From positions 22,504,706-22,568,705 of the forward strand of contig JAFMSR010000015.1 in NCBI GenBank assembly GCA_022818135.1: 64,000 nt of DNA, written 5' to 3'. Each line of letters starts with the position of its first letter. Position 1 is the first letter of the stretch. The notes beneath the pieces are model-generated. The model was not told where the DNA came from. It worked only from the letters and a program-made list of their open reading frames with translations, and ran no database searches. Shown piece after piece: positions 12,820-23,165 of this stretch. The position numbers and the translations under genes are program-made. The DNA comes from Saxidomus purpurata (Eukaryota > Mollusca > Bivalvia > Venerida > Veneridae).

Positions 12820-13550
12820 ACTTAGAGACACACAGTTTTTTAGATTAAAGATCAATAAAAAGCATTCTGGACATAAAACTTCTGTGACAGTTTTTAGAAT
12901 GACTAATGTCCATTGCTAGAAGCATGGTAAGCATCAGTGAACTTTTGTGATATCGGTGCCTGATATCTAGCATTGTGTTGCCTTTATTCCGTTGTCACCT
13001 AGGGAAACTAACGTACCCCAAGTATACCCCCAGGTCCAATACTAAAAGAGGCCGTAAGAAAAGTGTGATACGGTTGAACAAAAAAATCTTTATCTATCTT
13101 GAAAGATTAAACTTTCACTATTTTGGAGCAATTTGACTTTTTTTAAGGTGAACATTGTTGACAGCAGCCTTTAGTCGGGATGAACAGTTTAAATGTATTC
13201 AATAATGTTTTGCTGAGTATTTAAAATCAAACAAGTACACAAGAACAGTATCTCCTACCATACTATGTATTTCCGTTTGTCTGTAAAACTCTGTCAATTT
13301 ATCGCAGTCCGTTCCGATTGAGTTTTTACTGTCGGAATATTTCAACTCTACTTAGAAAGTCATAGTTAAAGTTTTGTTTTATTAGCAAGCACTGAGAACA
13401 GTCGAGCGTGCTGTCTAACTGACCGCTCTAGTTTGTATGAATTATACCACCGACAGCATGAATAAACTTTGCTCTCAGACATGTATCTAGTCCACTGTAA
13501 CAATAATCACGCTACATTGTACATGCTCCTCCCTGCTAAATTTCTAAATG
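12820..13550. other. Non-coding DNA
   Basis: Nothing identifiable is present except that it leads into the polypyrimidine acceptor (AAATGTTTCAG) of the exon at 13557. Confidence 0.4.
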
Positions 13551-13556
13551 TTTCAG

Positions 13557-13665
13557 TGCGGACCTTACCCTTCATTATGTCCTGGATTGACATTGAAAAA
13601 ACTCTCAGGTGAAGGCTGGATGATCTGCACTGGTCACGAAGGCAAACTCAACTGCCGCCAGCAGG
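13557..13665 (+). CDS. Intact Cys-containing exon, possibly SUEL/rhamnose-binding-lectin-like
   Basis: A consensus acceptor (TGTTTCAG) and a consensus donor (GGTAAGG) bound 109 nt, read as 36 codons plus one base. The peptide starts CGPYPSLCPG and ends GWMICTGHEGKLNCRQQ. The two Cys in CTGHEGKLNC are separated by eight residues. That spacing is also found at the start of SUEL (galactose/rhamnose-binding lectin) domains, which read roughly ACEG...L.C. The usual continuation with ANYGR is not found nearby, so the assignment is tentative. The exon is the only undamaged member of the ladder of related modules between 7.8 and 13.7 kb. No neighbouring exon could be joined to it. Confidence 0.4.
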
Positions 13666-13699
13666 GTAAGGAATAAATTAAGCTTTATCATTCATATGG

Positions 13700-15050
13700 A
13701 ATCCTCCGATGTGCATGTAAAGTAGTTGTTTCATCAAATGTTGATAATGTAATGTAAAGACAAAAATAAGGCCATGCCCTGCTCATTATTTTGTAATATT
13801 CATAAGACCGCAGAAGATACCGGTTGTCGCATCGTATCGCGCCCGAGGCGGAAGGGTTTTTTCGTTTTATAGCTTATTTATCCTACTGTTCATAAAAATG
13901 TTTTGTCCCTGCAGATGGATTTGTCTAAGAGTACAGAAGAAAATACAATGATTCTAGTTGTAGTCTCCATATGCATTTGCGTGCAAAAGAGATTATAGAG
14001 GAAAATATGTGCCGTTTCAGGTATTTATATTTCTTAGTTTTTTCCAGACCAACGAGCTTGACACAAGTATGTTCTCTAATATCAGAGAAAAGATGTGAAG
14101 ATTGCTTAGTATTTCTTTAATCTCATTTATGAGTATTTGCGGATAATTGTATTTACATCATTGCTGTAATTTGAATTTAAACTTTAAATGTTATACATGT
14201 ATGTCAATTTCCGATTGTCTGTAAATCCTTAAATGTGGGTTTTTGTTTTTCAGAAATTATTGGAGGGATTCATGAGTTTTCTAGCCCTATTTAGTTATTG
14301 TTGTCATCTTATTCATCAGAATTGTCGTCTGCTGACTGCATAAAACTGGTTCAGAAAGTCTCAAGAATAACAAGAGCTTCAATATTAACACGAGAACAGA
14401 TCTGAAATCTCGAAACAGTTTTGACTACTTTTGTGTTCAACGATAGTGAGGTAGTAAAACATACAAGGGACGTGAATGAAATACTTCTTTCTGTCGAACT
14501 CTTCAGATACATTTAAACAATTTATTTGCAAAGAATTGTTTATTTTTTGGTATCGTGAAATGGATTGGAATTAAGTTATTCAGATGACCTAATTGTACTC
14601 ATTGTGTATTGTGACCACTAAGCGTCCGCTGTCCGTTCAAATAATGTAAAAAAAATACTTGAACAGTTTTAACTAAACTTCTCATGAATGTTTTGTTGAT
14701 GACCTCATCAAAGAATGTTTAAACTTAAGTAATTCCACTAAGAATTCAAGAATTCATTCCTTTTTAAAAATCGAAAGGCATAGGGCTTAGATGTTGAGCA
14801 TGCAGCATTGTCCAGCGGACCGTTAAAGTCCAGAGCTTATCGCACATGTATCATTTCCAATTGTACCTCTTTTAAGATTGTTCATATCATGGCCCACGTG
14901 TCAAAACTTACATTGTCTGGAAGACTACAAAATTAAAAATCTTAGCTCTGGTCAATATTGGCCCCGCTTGGGCGTCACTTGATTTACATCGATGTTTTTA
15001 GAAATACTTTTAAAAATTCTTATTCAAAACCACGATGCCTAGAGCTTAGA
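13700..15050. other. Non-coding DNA
   Basis: No supported gene or RNA. The right part merges into the large inverted repeat that starts near 15058. Confidence 0.4.
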
Positions 15051-15057
15051 TATTTAG

Positions 15058-15655
15058 TATGGATCATTGTCTCGTTGACCTTAACAAATTTGTACGAATC
15101 ATGACACCGAGGTAAAAATTAACACTACCCGGGGACCATTTATAATAGGGAAAAAACTGCAAAACCGCAAGATCTAAGACTTAAGGTACTCAACCTGTGG
15201 CATTCATTAGTAGACCTCTATTAAATTAGTTCAAATCTTGACCCTGGGGTAAATGTTTGCTTTTTCTTTTGGGTTCATTTTTTGACTGATTTGTATCGTA
15301 AACATTTTAAAATATTCTCTTAATCCACAAGGATTGAACCTTTACTAAGCTAAGTCAAATCCTGGCCTTCGGGTGAAAATTGACCACACCCAGGGGGCTA
15401 TCTTTTCTGTAGATGAAAAGCCTAATTCTCTGCAAGTTCCTATAGCAACCAACGACTTTCGAAGCAAATGCAGACTTCTTAAGTAATCATCAACTTTGTC
15501 TTGTGACCAGCAACCTCATTTCTCTAGTAGCCAGTATCTTCCTTGGCAACCAACGACTTAATTAGCAGCCATTGACTTTCTTGGCAACAACTTAGTCCCC
15601 TGTCAACTAGTCACTTTCTAGCAATCGGTGATTAACTATTGTAGTCAAACGTAAG
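15058..15655 (-). repeat. Left arm of a large imperfect palindrome
   Basis: The segment is homologous in inverted orientation to 16812-17577. Matching landmarks are GATGAAAAGCCTAATTCTCTGC against its complement near 17045, the run AGCAGCCATTGACTTTCTTGGC against 16890, and TACGAATCATGACACCGAGG against 17535. It shares ATCTAAGC-CTAGGC motifs with the tandem units of the element at 48846-49635. Confidence 0.6.
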
Positions 15656-16012
15656 AGCAAAGACCGCTGACCGGGAGAAACTGAAGACATGGATAGTACT
15701 GTATATTTTGAATCGCTTTATACTTAATTAACATTTTTGTAGTCTTACGTCGATTTAACTACTATTCTAATTTGATTTGTAGGATGTAAATGTAAACTAT
15801 AGTATTTGTTTTGTTTTGGCATTAATGTAAATTTTTCAGACCGAAATTTTAGTAAAATGCAGCTTGCTCGTAAACGATGGTTCCCGTTTCCCTCATACAC
15901 AATACTTACCCCAGTTGAATAATATTTCTGGATCAATTTGGCTTTAATAGTTCTGTCAGGCAGTTTAAAATACAGTATGAATTAGCATGAATAGATGTGT
16001 TAATAATAACCA

Positions 16013-16115
16013 TAACATTCACCATAATAATAATAACTACAATAATAACAACAATAATAATAACAATGATAATAATAATAATAGATAGATAGATGATAAT
16101 AACTAGATAGTAATA
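16013..16115 (+). repeat. AAT/ATAG microsatellite
   Basis: Imperfect AAT/AAC triplets run into ATAG and GATAAT repeats, in the loop between the two palindrome arms. Confidence 0.85.
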
Positions 16116-16764
16116 AGGTTATACTGTAAACCATGTATTTTTCACTGTATTCGCAGAGGCCAGTTTTCAGCACATAGAATGATGTGCAGATCAGATTTCT
16201 TTACTATACAAAAAATGTATTCACGTCCGTTTATGATGTCGTGGACTTTAATAATCGCCTTTTGGTACAAAATTGGTTAAAACGAATATTGACATGAAAT
16301 TTCATTGGTTTACAGTAACTTTTCATTCTGTATTTTAAACTGCATTTTAACCTGTTGAGTATGTTACCTTATTGCTTGGGGAATTCAAATTTGTGGGACT
16401 GTATGAGAGAAACAGGAACGACAGTAAAGGAGCATATGCAATAGATTTTAAATTGGATATACATGTAGATTAAAATTGACTTTGGACGTTATTCTTGAAA
16501 AAGTGAAAGGTTCACGTGGACATTAATAAGTCAAACAGGTGTAAAAGACCATTTCCAAATAAAGACAAATAGGGAGAAAATAATTGCACTATTCACATCC
16601 AATCACGGGACATGTACTAAATTAGAAAGTAATAAGATTTAACGTGTATTTTCAATGTTGAAAATGAATACTGAAGATGAAAACTATTGAACATACATGC
16701 ATTTGTATGTATACATAAGACAAAAGACCTACATATGGGTAAATGTCCGTCAAGCAAAAAACGA

Positions 16765-17616
16765 TAAATTTTGCCGGCAAGATACATTTCTTGGTAATAA
16801 GTCTTACAGTAAGATATTGTTTGACTACAATTATGGTAAATCACAGATTGCGAAGAAAGTCATAAGTTGCCAGGGGACTAAGTTGTTGCCAAGAAAGTCA
16901 ATGGCTGCTAATTAAGTCGTTGGTTGCCAAGTAAGATACTGGCTACTAGAGAAATAAGAGGTTGCTGGTCACAAGACAAAGTTGGCGATTGCTTAGGGAG
17001 TCAGTGTTTGCTTTAAAAGACGCTGGTTGCTATAGGAACTTGCAGAAAATTAGGCTTTTCATCTACAGAAACGTACCCCTTGGGTGTTGAACATTTTCAC
17101 CCGAAGGACAGGATTTGACCTAACTTGGTAAAGGTTCACTAGATAATGCTACTTCCAAATATCTAAGCGCTAGGCCTTGTGGATTTAGAGAAGATATTAA
17201 AATGTTTACAAGTCTGTCAAAAAATGAACCCACAGACAGGGCCAACATTTACCCGAGGGGCAAGATTTGAACCAATTTAATAGAGGTCTACTAGAGAATC
17301 TAAGCGCTAACCTGGTAGCTTTAGAGAAGTTTTAAATATTTACGATATAAGTCTATGTAAAAAATGAACCTACAGGCATGGCCAGTATTTACCTCAGGGA
17401 CAAAATTTGAACCGATTTAATAGAGGTCTACTAGAGAATGCCACTTGTTAAGTACCTTAACTCTAGACCTTGCGGTTTTTCAGATCTTTTTTCCTGGAAC
17501 AAGTGGCCCGCACAGTGTCAATTTTGACCTCGGGGGCATGATTCGAACAAATTTGGTAGAGGTCAACGAGACGTACTATAAGACTTATTACCAAGAAATT
17601 TGTCTTGCCGGCAAGA
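16765..17616 (+). mobile_element. Right arm of the palindrome; element with about 45-bp terminal inverted repeats
   Basis: The ends are inverted copies of each other. The segment at 16768-16812 (TTTTGCCGGCAAGATACATT, then CTTGGTAATAAGTCTTACAG) matches the complement of 17573-17616. Each end carries the self-complementary core TCTTGCCGGCAAGA or a one-base variant. The interior includes repeated units of the form CAAGATTTGAACCAATTTAATAG...GGTCTACTAGAGAAT. There is no coding capacity, so it is likely a foldback or MITE-type element. Confidence 0.55.
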
Positions 17617-17619
17617 TTT

Positions 17620-18490
17620 ATAGTTTTTCAGAAGTGTTTTATTTTATTAAAAGCAAGATCATGTCATAAATTTGTCCGTAATATAGCAACAGAGATGCGC
17701 TTTCTGACAGTACTTTTTATACATTGTATAGAAATAACGTTATATGTGCCATTGACATAAATAAATCTTTACTGATAAATAATGCACCCGTTCTAGCATT
17801 TCATAAAAAACACAATTCGGCATAGGAAGCATGATTAAAATGCCGTATTGCAGTACATTACCCGTTACTGAAAAAAAAAATTAAAAAAAAAATTTCAGCG
17901 CCTTTCTTTTTTTAAATTTCAGCATTAATTTATCTTGGCAAGTAAAGTAATAACATCTTTTACTTAAACGATATTATGATATCGCCAGATCTGATAATGT
18001 CTGTAATCGATTTTATTACAATCCAATGCTAGTGTATTTTACTAAATTTTTCATCAAACATTATGTCTATTGATGTATCATAATATTACAATGTTTTTAA
18101 CTTTAAACATTTACCAGTTCAATATATGACTTACTATATCTATTTATTAGTCTATCGTAAACAAACAAAGAACCATGCAAACTTTAAATTGTTCCTTATA
18201 AAAAGGTCATACTCTAACAATTCACAAATGTGAAGCAGTTTTGGTCTTGTGTATCTGCCTTTATATAACTTCGTAACAGCATACTATATTTACCTGCTAA
18301 ATTACCTTTGTTGTTAAAAATTGAAAGTTTGTAGTAGCCATGTTTGTTATAATTGTTAAAAATATTCCGAATGTTAAATTTACTTCTGGGAAACATAACT
18401 TGTTTAACCTTTGCTGTTGTTTAATCACATCTCAGTAACCACACTTTTTCAGTAAACTGCAGCGTAAAATGCTCTACCATGTTGATTGTT
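17620..18490. other. Non-coding AT-rich DNA
   Basis: Only short AT-rich open frames are present, with no supported gene. Confidence 0.4.
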
Positions 18491-18496
18491 AGACGA

Positions 18497-18781
18497 TCAT
18501 ATCAATTGACAACACACTTCGCAATACAAAAATTTTTGTTTTCTGAAAAAGTAACTTGGGAAATGCTTTCTGTATTCAAGATCATACATTGTCGCACAGT
18601 TAAACATTAGCGCTGCGAGTTCTTGAAATGATATATTGGAAAATCTTTTATACGTACTTATTAACATAAAGCCATTTAAGTCAAATATGTGTTTTTGTGA
18701 GTGCCATGAAACGAGAACATCCCGCCGTTTCTTGTCCGGAGAGAAATCCAAGCCAGCCGCGGGTACAGGGTTCCAGAGCAT
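18497..18781 (-). CDS. Unrecognised 94-codon ORF
   Basis: An ATG-initiated minus-strand frame encodes 94 residues with a mixed, fairly protein-like composition (start MLWNPVPAAGLDF). No motif or domain is recognised, and no signal peptide or clear helix is seen. An overlapping 118-codon plus-strand frame (18636-18992) covers part of it, so at most one is real. No splice partners are identified. Confidence 0.15.
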   Translation of the reverse strand: MLWNPVPAAGLDFSPDKKRRDVLVSWHSQKHIFDLNGFMLISTYKRFSNISFQELAALMFNCATMYDLEYRKHFPSYFFRKQKFLYCEVCCQLI

Positions 18782-19526
18782 TTCTCATCAAGAGTTTTTA
18801 TCTCTGGTTTTACCTGTGCAGCTAGAGGTCTCGTTGATGGACATTTCAGGCACAGCTAAACGATATCGCGAGTCATGGATACGTATAAACTATTGTATAT
18901 ATTCATGTTATTACAGAACATATTACTATACACACATACATGTACGAGATCAGTTAAATGAACAGCTAAACGACATTGTGGGTCACTTGTAAACCTATAA
19001 ACTATTGCATATGAGCGTAACGTTATGTACACAAGAGTTTAGTTTAATGAACTGTTTGTACATTTGTGTATTAATGCATTATAATGTTACAATATATGCG
19101 TCTTGATACTCGCACACAGAATTTGTCTTCTTGTTCTTGTAAGATAAGTAGTTGGGACCTTATAAATATAGGATGTACAAGAAGCATTACATTGATATTT
19201 ATGTAGATTCTATATTGTTATAAAATCGTTAAAAAATTGTTAAATAATTACTTTCGTAAATAGTTAAGGTACAAATAAAAGATAGAAAACTGATTCAGTT
19301 TAGCTATTTAGTTGTCCTGGAGACACGCAAGTCGAGTACGAATCTAATGGTAGTAGCGCACACTTAGGTGACCTTGTCCTGAGAGTTTAATTATTAAAGT
19401 TAAATTATATCCACATAACTCCCAGTTCAGCTTCGGCTGCACTTGCTTTATCCCGAGTTGAACCCGAGAATTGTGACCACTGTACCCCACAGGGTCGACA
19501 TTGGACGGAGCTATTCACCCATACAT

Positions 19527-19575
19527 ATACCTAAGAACAAAAGATCTGTCCGAATCAAAACTGTTTAATTGTGAC
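19527..19575 (+). repeat. Divergent end of the CTTAAGGACAAAAG element
   Basis: ATACCTAAGAACAAAAGATC followed by TGTCCGAATCAAAACTG resembles the end of the element that starts at 5539. The remaining body is missing. Confidence 0.4.
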
Positions 19576-19955
19576 CCCGACACGAAGTTTGGGGGTATAT
19601 AGGAGTCAATCCGGTGGTCAGTCGGTCGGGCGGTCCGTTGCAAGCATAACTTGAAAACTACTTGTTGGAATTCAATACAACATTATACAATGGTCAAGCA
19701 CAATGAAAGGAAGTGCAGTGTACAAGAACCATAACTCCATCTTGACACATTACAGAGTTATTGCCCTTTATTACTTTTCCTTCTCCAGAGCATAACTTGA
19801 AAACTACTGTTTGGAATTCAATACAACTTCATATAATCGTCAAGCACAATGAGAGGAAGTGCAGTATACAAGAACCATAACTCTTTTATTAGTAATTACA
19901 TAGTTATTGCCCATCTTTACTTTTCCTTGTCCCAGAGCATAACTAGATATAATAC
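19570..19955 (+). repeat. Dispersed repeat with two tandem units of about 165 bp
   Basis: After a GTGACCCCGACACGAAG start and a run of GGTCGG motifs, two similar units follow. Each contains GCATAACTTGAAAACTAC, TTGGAATTCAATACAAC, AAGTGCAGT and CATAACTC, and ends with ATTGCCC. This is typical of non-coding bivalve transposon-like repeats. No protein is encoded. Confidence 0.6.
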
Positions 19956-20340
19956 GCGAGTACAGTAACATAACTGTTGTCAAGTTCCTTCATTTCCTTG
20001 CCTAAAATGGATTAAGTGGACACGTCATACGTGTTGCATTCAGAGTAAACTTAACTACATTATCACTAAAGTATAAGTACTATGTAAGGAGAACGAGTTA
20101 TTTAAATTTAGACATTATTATTTTTCAAAACAGTGAACAGTGCTAACTTTAGCAATGTACTTACGTTTATCGGTTATTTAGTTGTTAGTATTACGATGAG
20201 AAGAGAAACTAGTTTCTAGAAGAATATAAGAAGCTACAATGTAATAGGTAATGAAATACATCTCCTAAATATTGCTGAGGGCAAAACGGACACACTTTTT
20301 GATAACGTTCTATATGTAGGTGTACGTACATGTAGTAAAT

Positions 20341-20670
20341 ATACTTAAGGACAAAAGTTCTCTCCGGTATAATTAAAGTAACACAAAAACCGAAATTGGA
20401 TATTTTATTCATAATTAGAAAAGCATAAGAATATCATCATTTTCGAATCAATGTACACATTTCCAATGTTCCTGACGTCTAATAGAATGTTCGTGGGCGT
20501 TTAACACACGTGCAACAAGTGTTGTAGGCTCATTGGCCTCCAGTCGACATAAAACGCGCAAACTTTGCTATCTTGAAAGATTCGTAATAACAACATATGT
20601 TGAGTATATGTCTAAATTTTTACGTCTTTCGGTAGGACTATCCTTTCGTAACGCAAATCACTTGAAATTC
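20341..20670 (+). mobile_element. MITE-like element, truncated third copy
   Basis: This matches 4907-5230 from the terminal motif ACTTAAGGACAAAAGTTCT through the CGTGGGCGTTTAA segment, then stops near CACTTGAAATTCC. The opposite end is absent. The minus-strand ORF at 20209-20412 overlaps it and is incidental. Confidence 0.65.
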
Positions 20671-21110
20671 CAACAAGATCTGTAAAAAGCAATACACATT
20701 TGAAATAAATTGCAATTTAATGTTATTCAAAATACTGATATGTAACGTGCAGTCATAACGGACATCCCATTGTTAAATCAGAAATTGCTTTAAAGTATAC
20801 TTATAAATGACAAGGTGAAGTGCATAATACAGCTTACTTCTTTAACTCTACGCAGATAAAGAACTCATTTGTTACGTCGATTTTTATATTTTTGCTAAAC
20901 AAACTAACACATAACAAGTTGATAGGAAACGGCCGGTACTATGTATCTGTATGGTTAAGGTTCGAATCCTTTGTTCTGTACTGAAATTTGTTTGCTCTCC
21001 TTTTCCCTTTAGCAGTGACATGTGAATACAGCAAAATTACATCATATCAAATTGCTGTTATAATAATCGATTTCATATCATTTAAACAAAAAAGATGTAC
21101 ATGTAACTAC

Positions 21111-21209
21111 CTGGCTTTTTCTCACGTGCAATTCCAACAAGTTTAGCAGCTGGCGGTCTTGATGCTGTTACTTTGCAGTTATGCCCCGTTAGATTAAGTG
21201 CTGGCGTTT
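21111..21209 (-). CDS. Third membrane-protein gene, exon c
   Basis: Ninety-nine nt are bounded by acceptor TTATTAG and donor GTAGTT, phase 1 at both ends. The peptide is ETPALNLTGHNCKVTASRPP and continues AAKLVGIAREKKP. The CKVTASRPPA stretch has some look of an Ig-type strand, but a cytoplasmic tail segment is equally possible. No exon further downstream was recognised, so the gene is incomplete here. Confidence 0.4.
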
Positions 21210-21379
21210 CTAATAAGAAATAAAAGTTTAATATATGTATAAAGTAACAGTCAATGGAGCTTCAACATAAAATGTTGATAAGTACTATATAGTTTTCAAT
21301 GTACCTTAACAGTATCTTTCACAAGAAAACATTCAAGAAATAAAAGCAATAGAAACCTAGGGGTTGTGAAAGCCATGTT

Positions 21380-21494
21380 AAATTTCTATTAGATTATTCT
21401 GTTATTTCATTTAATTATTTGTCGTCGTCATAAAAATGTACATGTTTGTATTACGATAAAATTGCCTTATTTTACAGTGTAAGATCGACTGGTT
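21380..21494 (+). repeat. Perfect 115-bp inverted repeat, arm A
   Basis: This is identical, base for base as far as I can align it, to the reverse complement of 21870-21984. It includes a copy of the TTTTACAG acceptor and the first 17 bases of exon a, facing the plus strand. After the arm the sequence diverges from exon a. Confidence 0.85.
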
Positions 21495-21555
21495 CCAAAT
21501 TTGAAGATAATGTTGGACTTTATATGCGTACATTTAAATATTCTTTAAGGCATAC

Positions 21556-21592
21556 CTGGACACGCATCGCCGTTGTACTTTTCAGACACGGC
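21556..21592 (-). CDS. Third membrane-protein gene, mini-exon b
   Basis: A 37-nt exon lies between acceptor TATTTCAG and donor GTATGC. It is read in phase 0 as AVSEKYNGDACP plus one base, which joins in frame to exon a upstream and exon c downstream. The consistent phases across three exons are the main support for a real transcript. Confidence 0.45.
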
Positions 21593-21625
21593 CTGAAATA
21601 AAATTTAAAGACATATAATATATAC

Positions 21626-21886
21626 CCGTGATATCAATATGTCGAAGATTGTGCTCGAGTTCCCACAACAAAACACGGTTTGTTTGATGATGCTCTCCTT
21701 TAATCCTACTGGAAAATTTTTCTCTGTATCTGCAGTAACAAATCGGTCCAACTTGTAACAGATCGTTTGTTGCTTTGGAGCTAACAGTTCAATTCTGTTG
21801 TGACGCCATACTGAAACTATGGCAATGAGTGTGATCATCATTGCACATGTTAACGCTATCAATCCGACAAACCAGTCGATCTTACA
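21626..21886 (-). CDS. Third membrane-protein gene, transmembrane exon a
   Basis: The exon has 261 nt (87 codons, phase 0 at the donor) after acceptor ATTTTACAG, ending CACGG before GTATAT. It encodes CKIDW followed by a hydrophobic helix of about 20 residues (FVGLIALTCAMMITLIAIVS), then WRHNR and a polar stretch with several Cys and a Tyr (CYKLDRF). The basic residues just after the helix fit a type I orientation with the following exons cytoplasmic. No ATG precedes the helix, so an upstream ectodomain exon is expected but was not found. The family is unknown. It lies on the same strand as the TIR receptor, about 5.5 kb further along that strand. Confidence 0.5.
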
Positions 21887-21984
21887 CTGTAAAATAAGGC
21901 AATTTTATCGTAATACAAACATGTACATTTTTATGACGACGACAAATAATTAAATGAAATAACAGAATAATCTAATAGAAATTT
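21870..21984 (-). repeat. Perfect 115-bp inverted repeat, arm B
   Basis: This spans the 3' end of the intron and the first 17 bases of exon a. Its inverted twin lies at 21380-21494, leaving a 375-bp spacer that holds the rest of exon a and all of exon b. The identity implies a very recent duplication, gene conversion, or an assembly artefact. Confidence 0.85.
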
Positions 21985-22076
21985 ATGTATAAAAGATTTA
22001 CTGTTAATAAAGATGAATTGGTAAATTAATTAAAATACAAAGAGATCAGGTTACAACGATAGTGATAAAAATTCAG

Positions 22077-22120
22077 ATATCACTCAGTATGGAAAGTGAC
22101 CCCCATTGTCAGGTCTTAAC
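22077..22120 (+). repeat. Inverted repeat end, left
   Basis: GATATCACTCAGTATGGAAA followed by GTGACCCCC and CAGGTC is mirrored at 24415-24460. The 2.3 kb between contains two tRNA-like heads. It could be the terminal repeat of a transposon, but no transposase is seen. Confidence 0.4.
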
Positions 22121-22361
22121 CCGCTTGGCCGGCTTTGTTATAATCACAATATATCTAGGACCATTCAATGATTGTTCATAAAGTTTTGTTGTGATCCAAA
22201 CATGTTCTAAAACTTTCAAAACGTTCGCCTAGCTAAAGTCCTTTTATGATAACTTGAAAGTTGCGTCACATAATGTTTACGTTTGCTGGTATTATGAAAA
22301 CACCAAAACAGGTAAGACAGCTTTTTGTCAATACAATAAGTATTTGTTTTTCACATAGTTA

Positions 22362-22460
22362 ATATAAAACTAGTCATTGGCTTAGTGGTAACGGCAGTGA
22401 AAATGCATCATTTTATGACAAGGTCGTGGGTTCGAATCCCAGAATGTTAGGGTTTCTTTT
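22362..22460 (+). mobile_element. tRNA-like SINE head
   Basis: Box A-like TTGGCTTAGTGGTAA and box B-like GGGTTCGAATCCC occur at tRNA spacing and are followed by T-rich sequence that could end polymerase III transcription. The outer bases do not form an acceptor stem, so a functional tRNA is unlikely. Confidence 0.5.
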
Positions 22461-22740
22461 TTTGTCTTTTTTTCTAAATCCCGTTTAAATTCTTTTGATA
22501 TTCAAGAGTTAACACATTTCATGGAAATATTAACATCTATTCTCGTTAAGTTCTAAATAGGAATGCGAGCAATGCATTAAAATTAATTCATACATTTGTA
22601 TAGGGTATGAAATATCTACATACAAAATCTGGCAAAACGAGTTCTGTATTGACGAAAGGTTTACATATTAGACATGATATAAATTAAAAATAAAGTATCC
22701 AAAATAAGAAGAAAAGAAAACAAAAAGATTCATGAAAAAT

Positions 22741-22822
22741 TAAATTCACTTGGATTCGAACCTGAACCGTCAAAACTACGATTAAATTGTCTACGCACTA
22801 ACCAATTGAGCTATTCGGCAAT
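22741..22822 (-). mobile_element. tRNA-like sequence, minus strand
   Basis: On the minus strand, ATAGCTCAATTGGTTAGTGCG and GGTTCGAATCC are spaced as tRNA boxes A and B. The acceptor stem does not pair and no CCA-proximal discriminator is evident, so it is read as a SINE head or tRNA pseudogene. Confidence 0.45.
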
Positions 22823-23039
22823 TTTATTTTTCTGCGATTTGTTAACTATTTATGTGATATTCTCCATAACAAGTACAGAGATAACCGTTATACCTGATTT
22901 ACCTGTCAAATTTAACCTAATCCTATGACGCGCTATCAAGTTATCATATGAGGACTATACCTTATAACATACAATTTATAAATGTTTGTAATGTTGAAAA
23001 CAACTACACACCTAAGTTATCAACTCATATTTTACACGT

Positions 23040-23165
23040 TTTGCGTAAATAACACATAGTACCCGTGTCCATCGACGCAGATAGTTTTACAGGCTATATC
23101 TCTACCACAGCTTTTCCGTGCGTGATATTGGTTTGGATTCCATTTTTCCATTAGTTTTCAATGAT
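23040..23165 (-). CDS. Short Cys-rich open frame, unrecognised
   Basis: A minus-strand frame starting MEKWNPNQYHARK continues SCGRDIACKTIC and ends after GHGYYVLFTQNV at a TAA. The three closely spaced Cys and the GHGYY run look like a small disulphide-rich domain. It is only about 39 residues, with a TGA just upstream and no convincing acceptor or signal peptide, so it may be an isolated exon or chance. Confidence 0.15.

Noticed and set aside
20928..20985. tRNA-like box B (GGTTCGAATCC) near 20970
   Set aside because: No box A at the right distance and no stem pairing.
22362..22822. Functional tRNA genes
   Set aside because: Boxes A and B are present but acceptor stems do not pair and the flanks look like SINEs.
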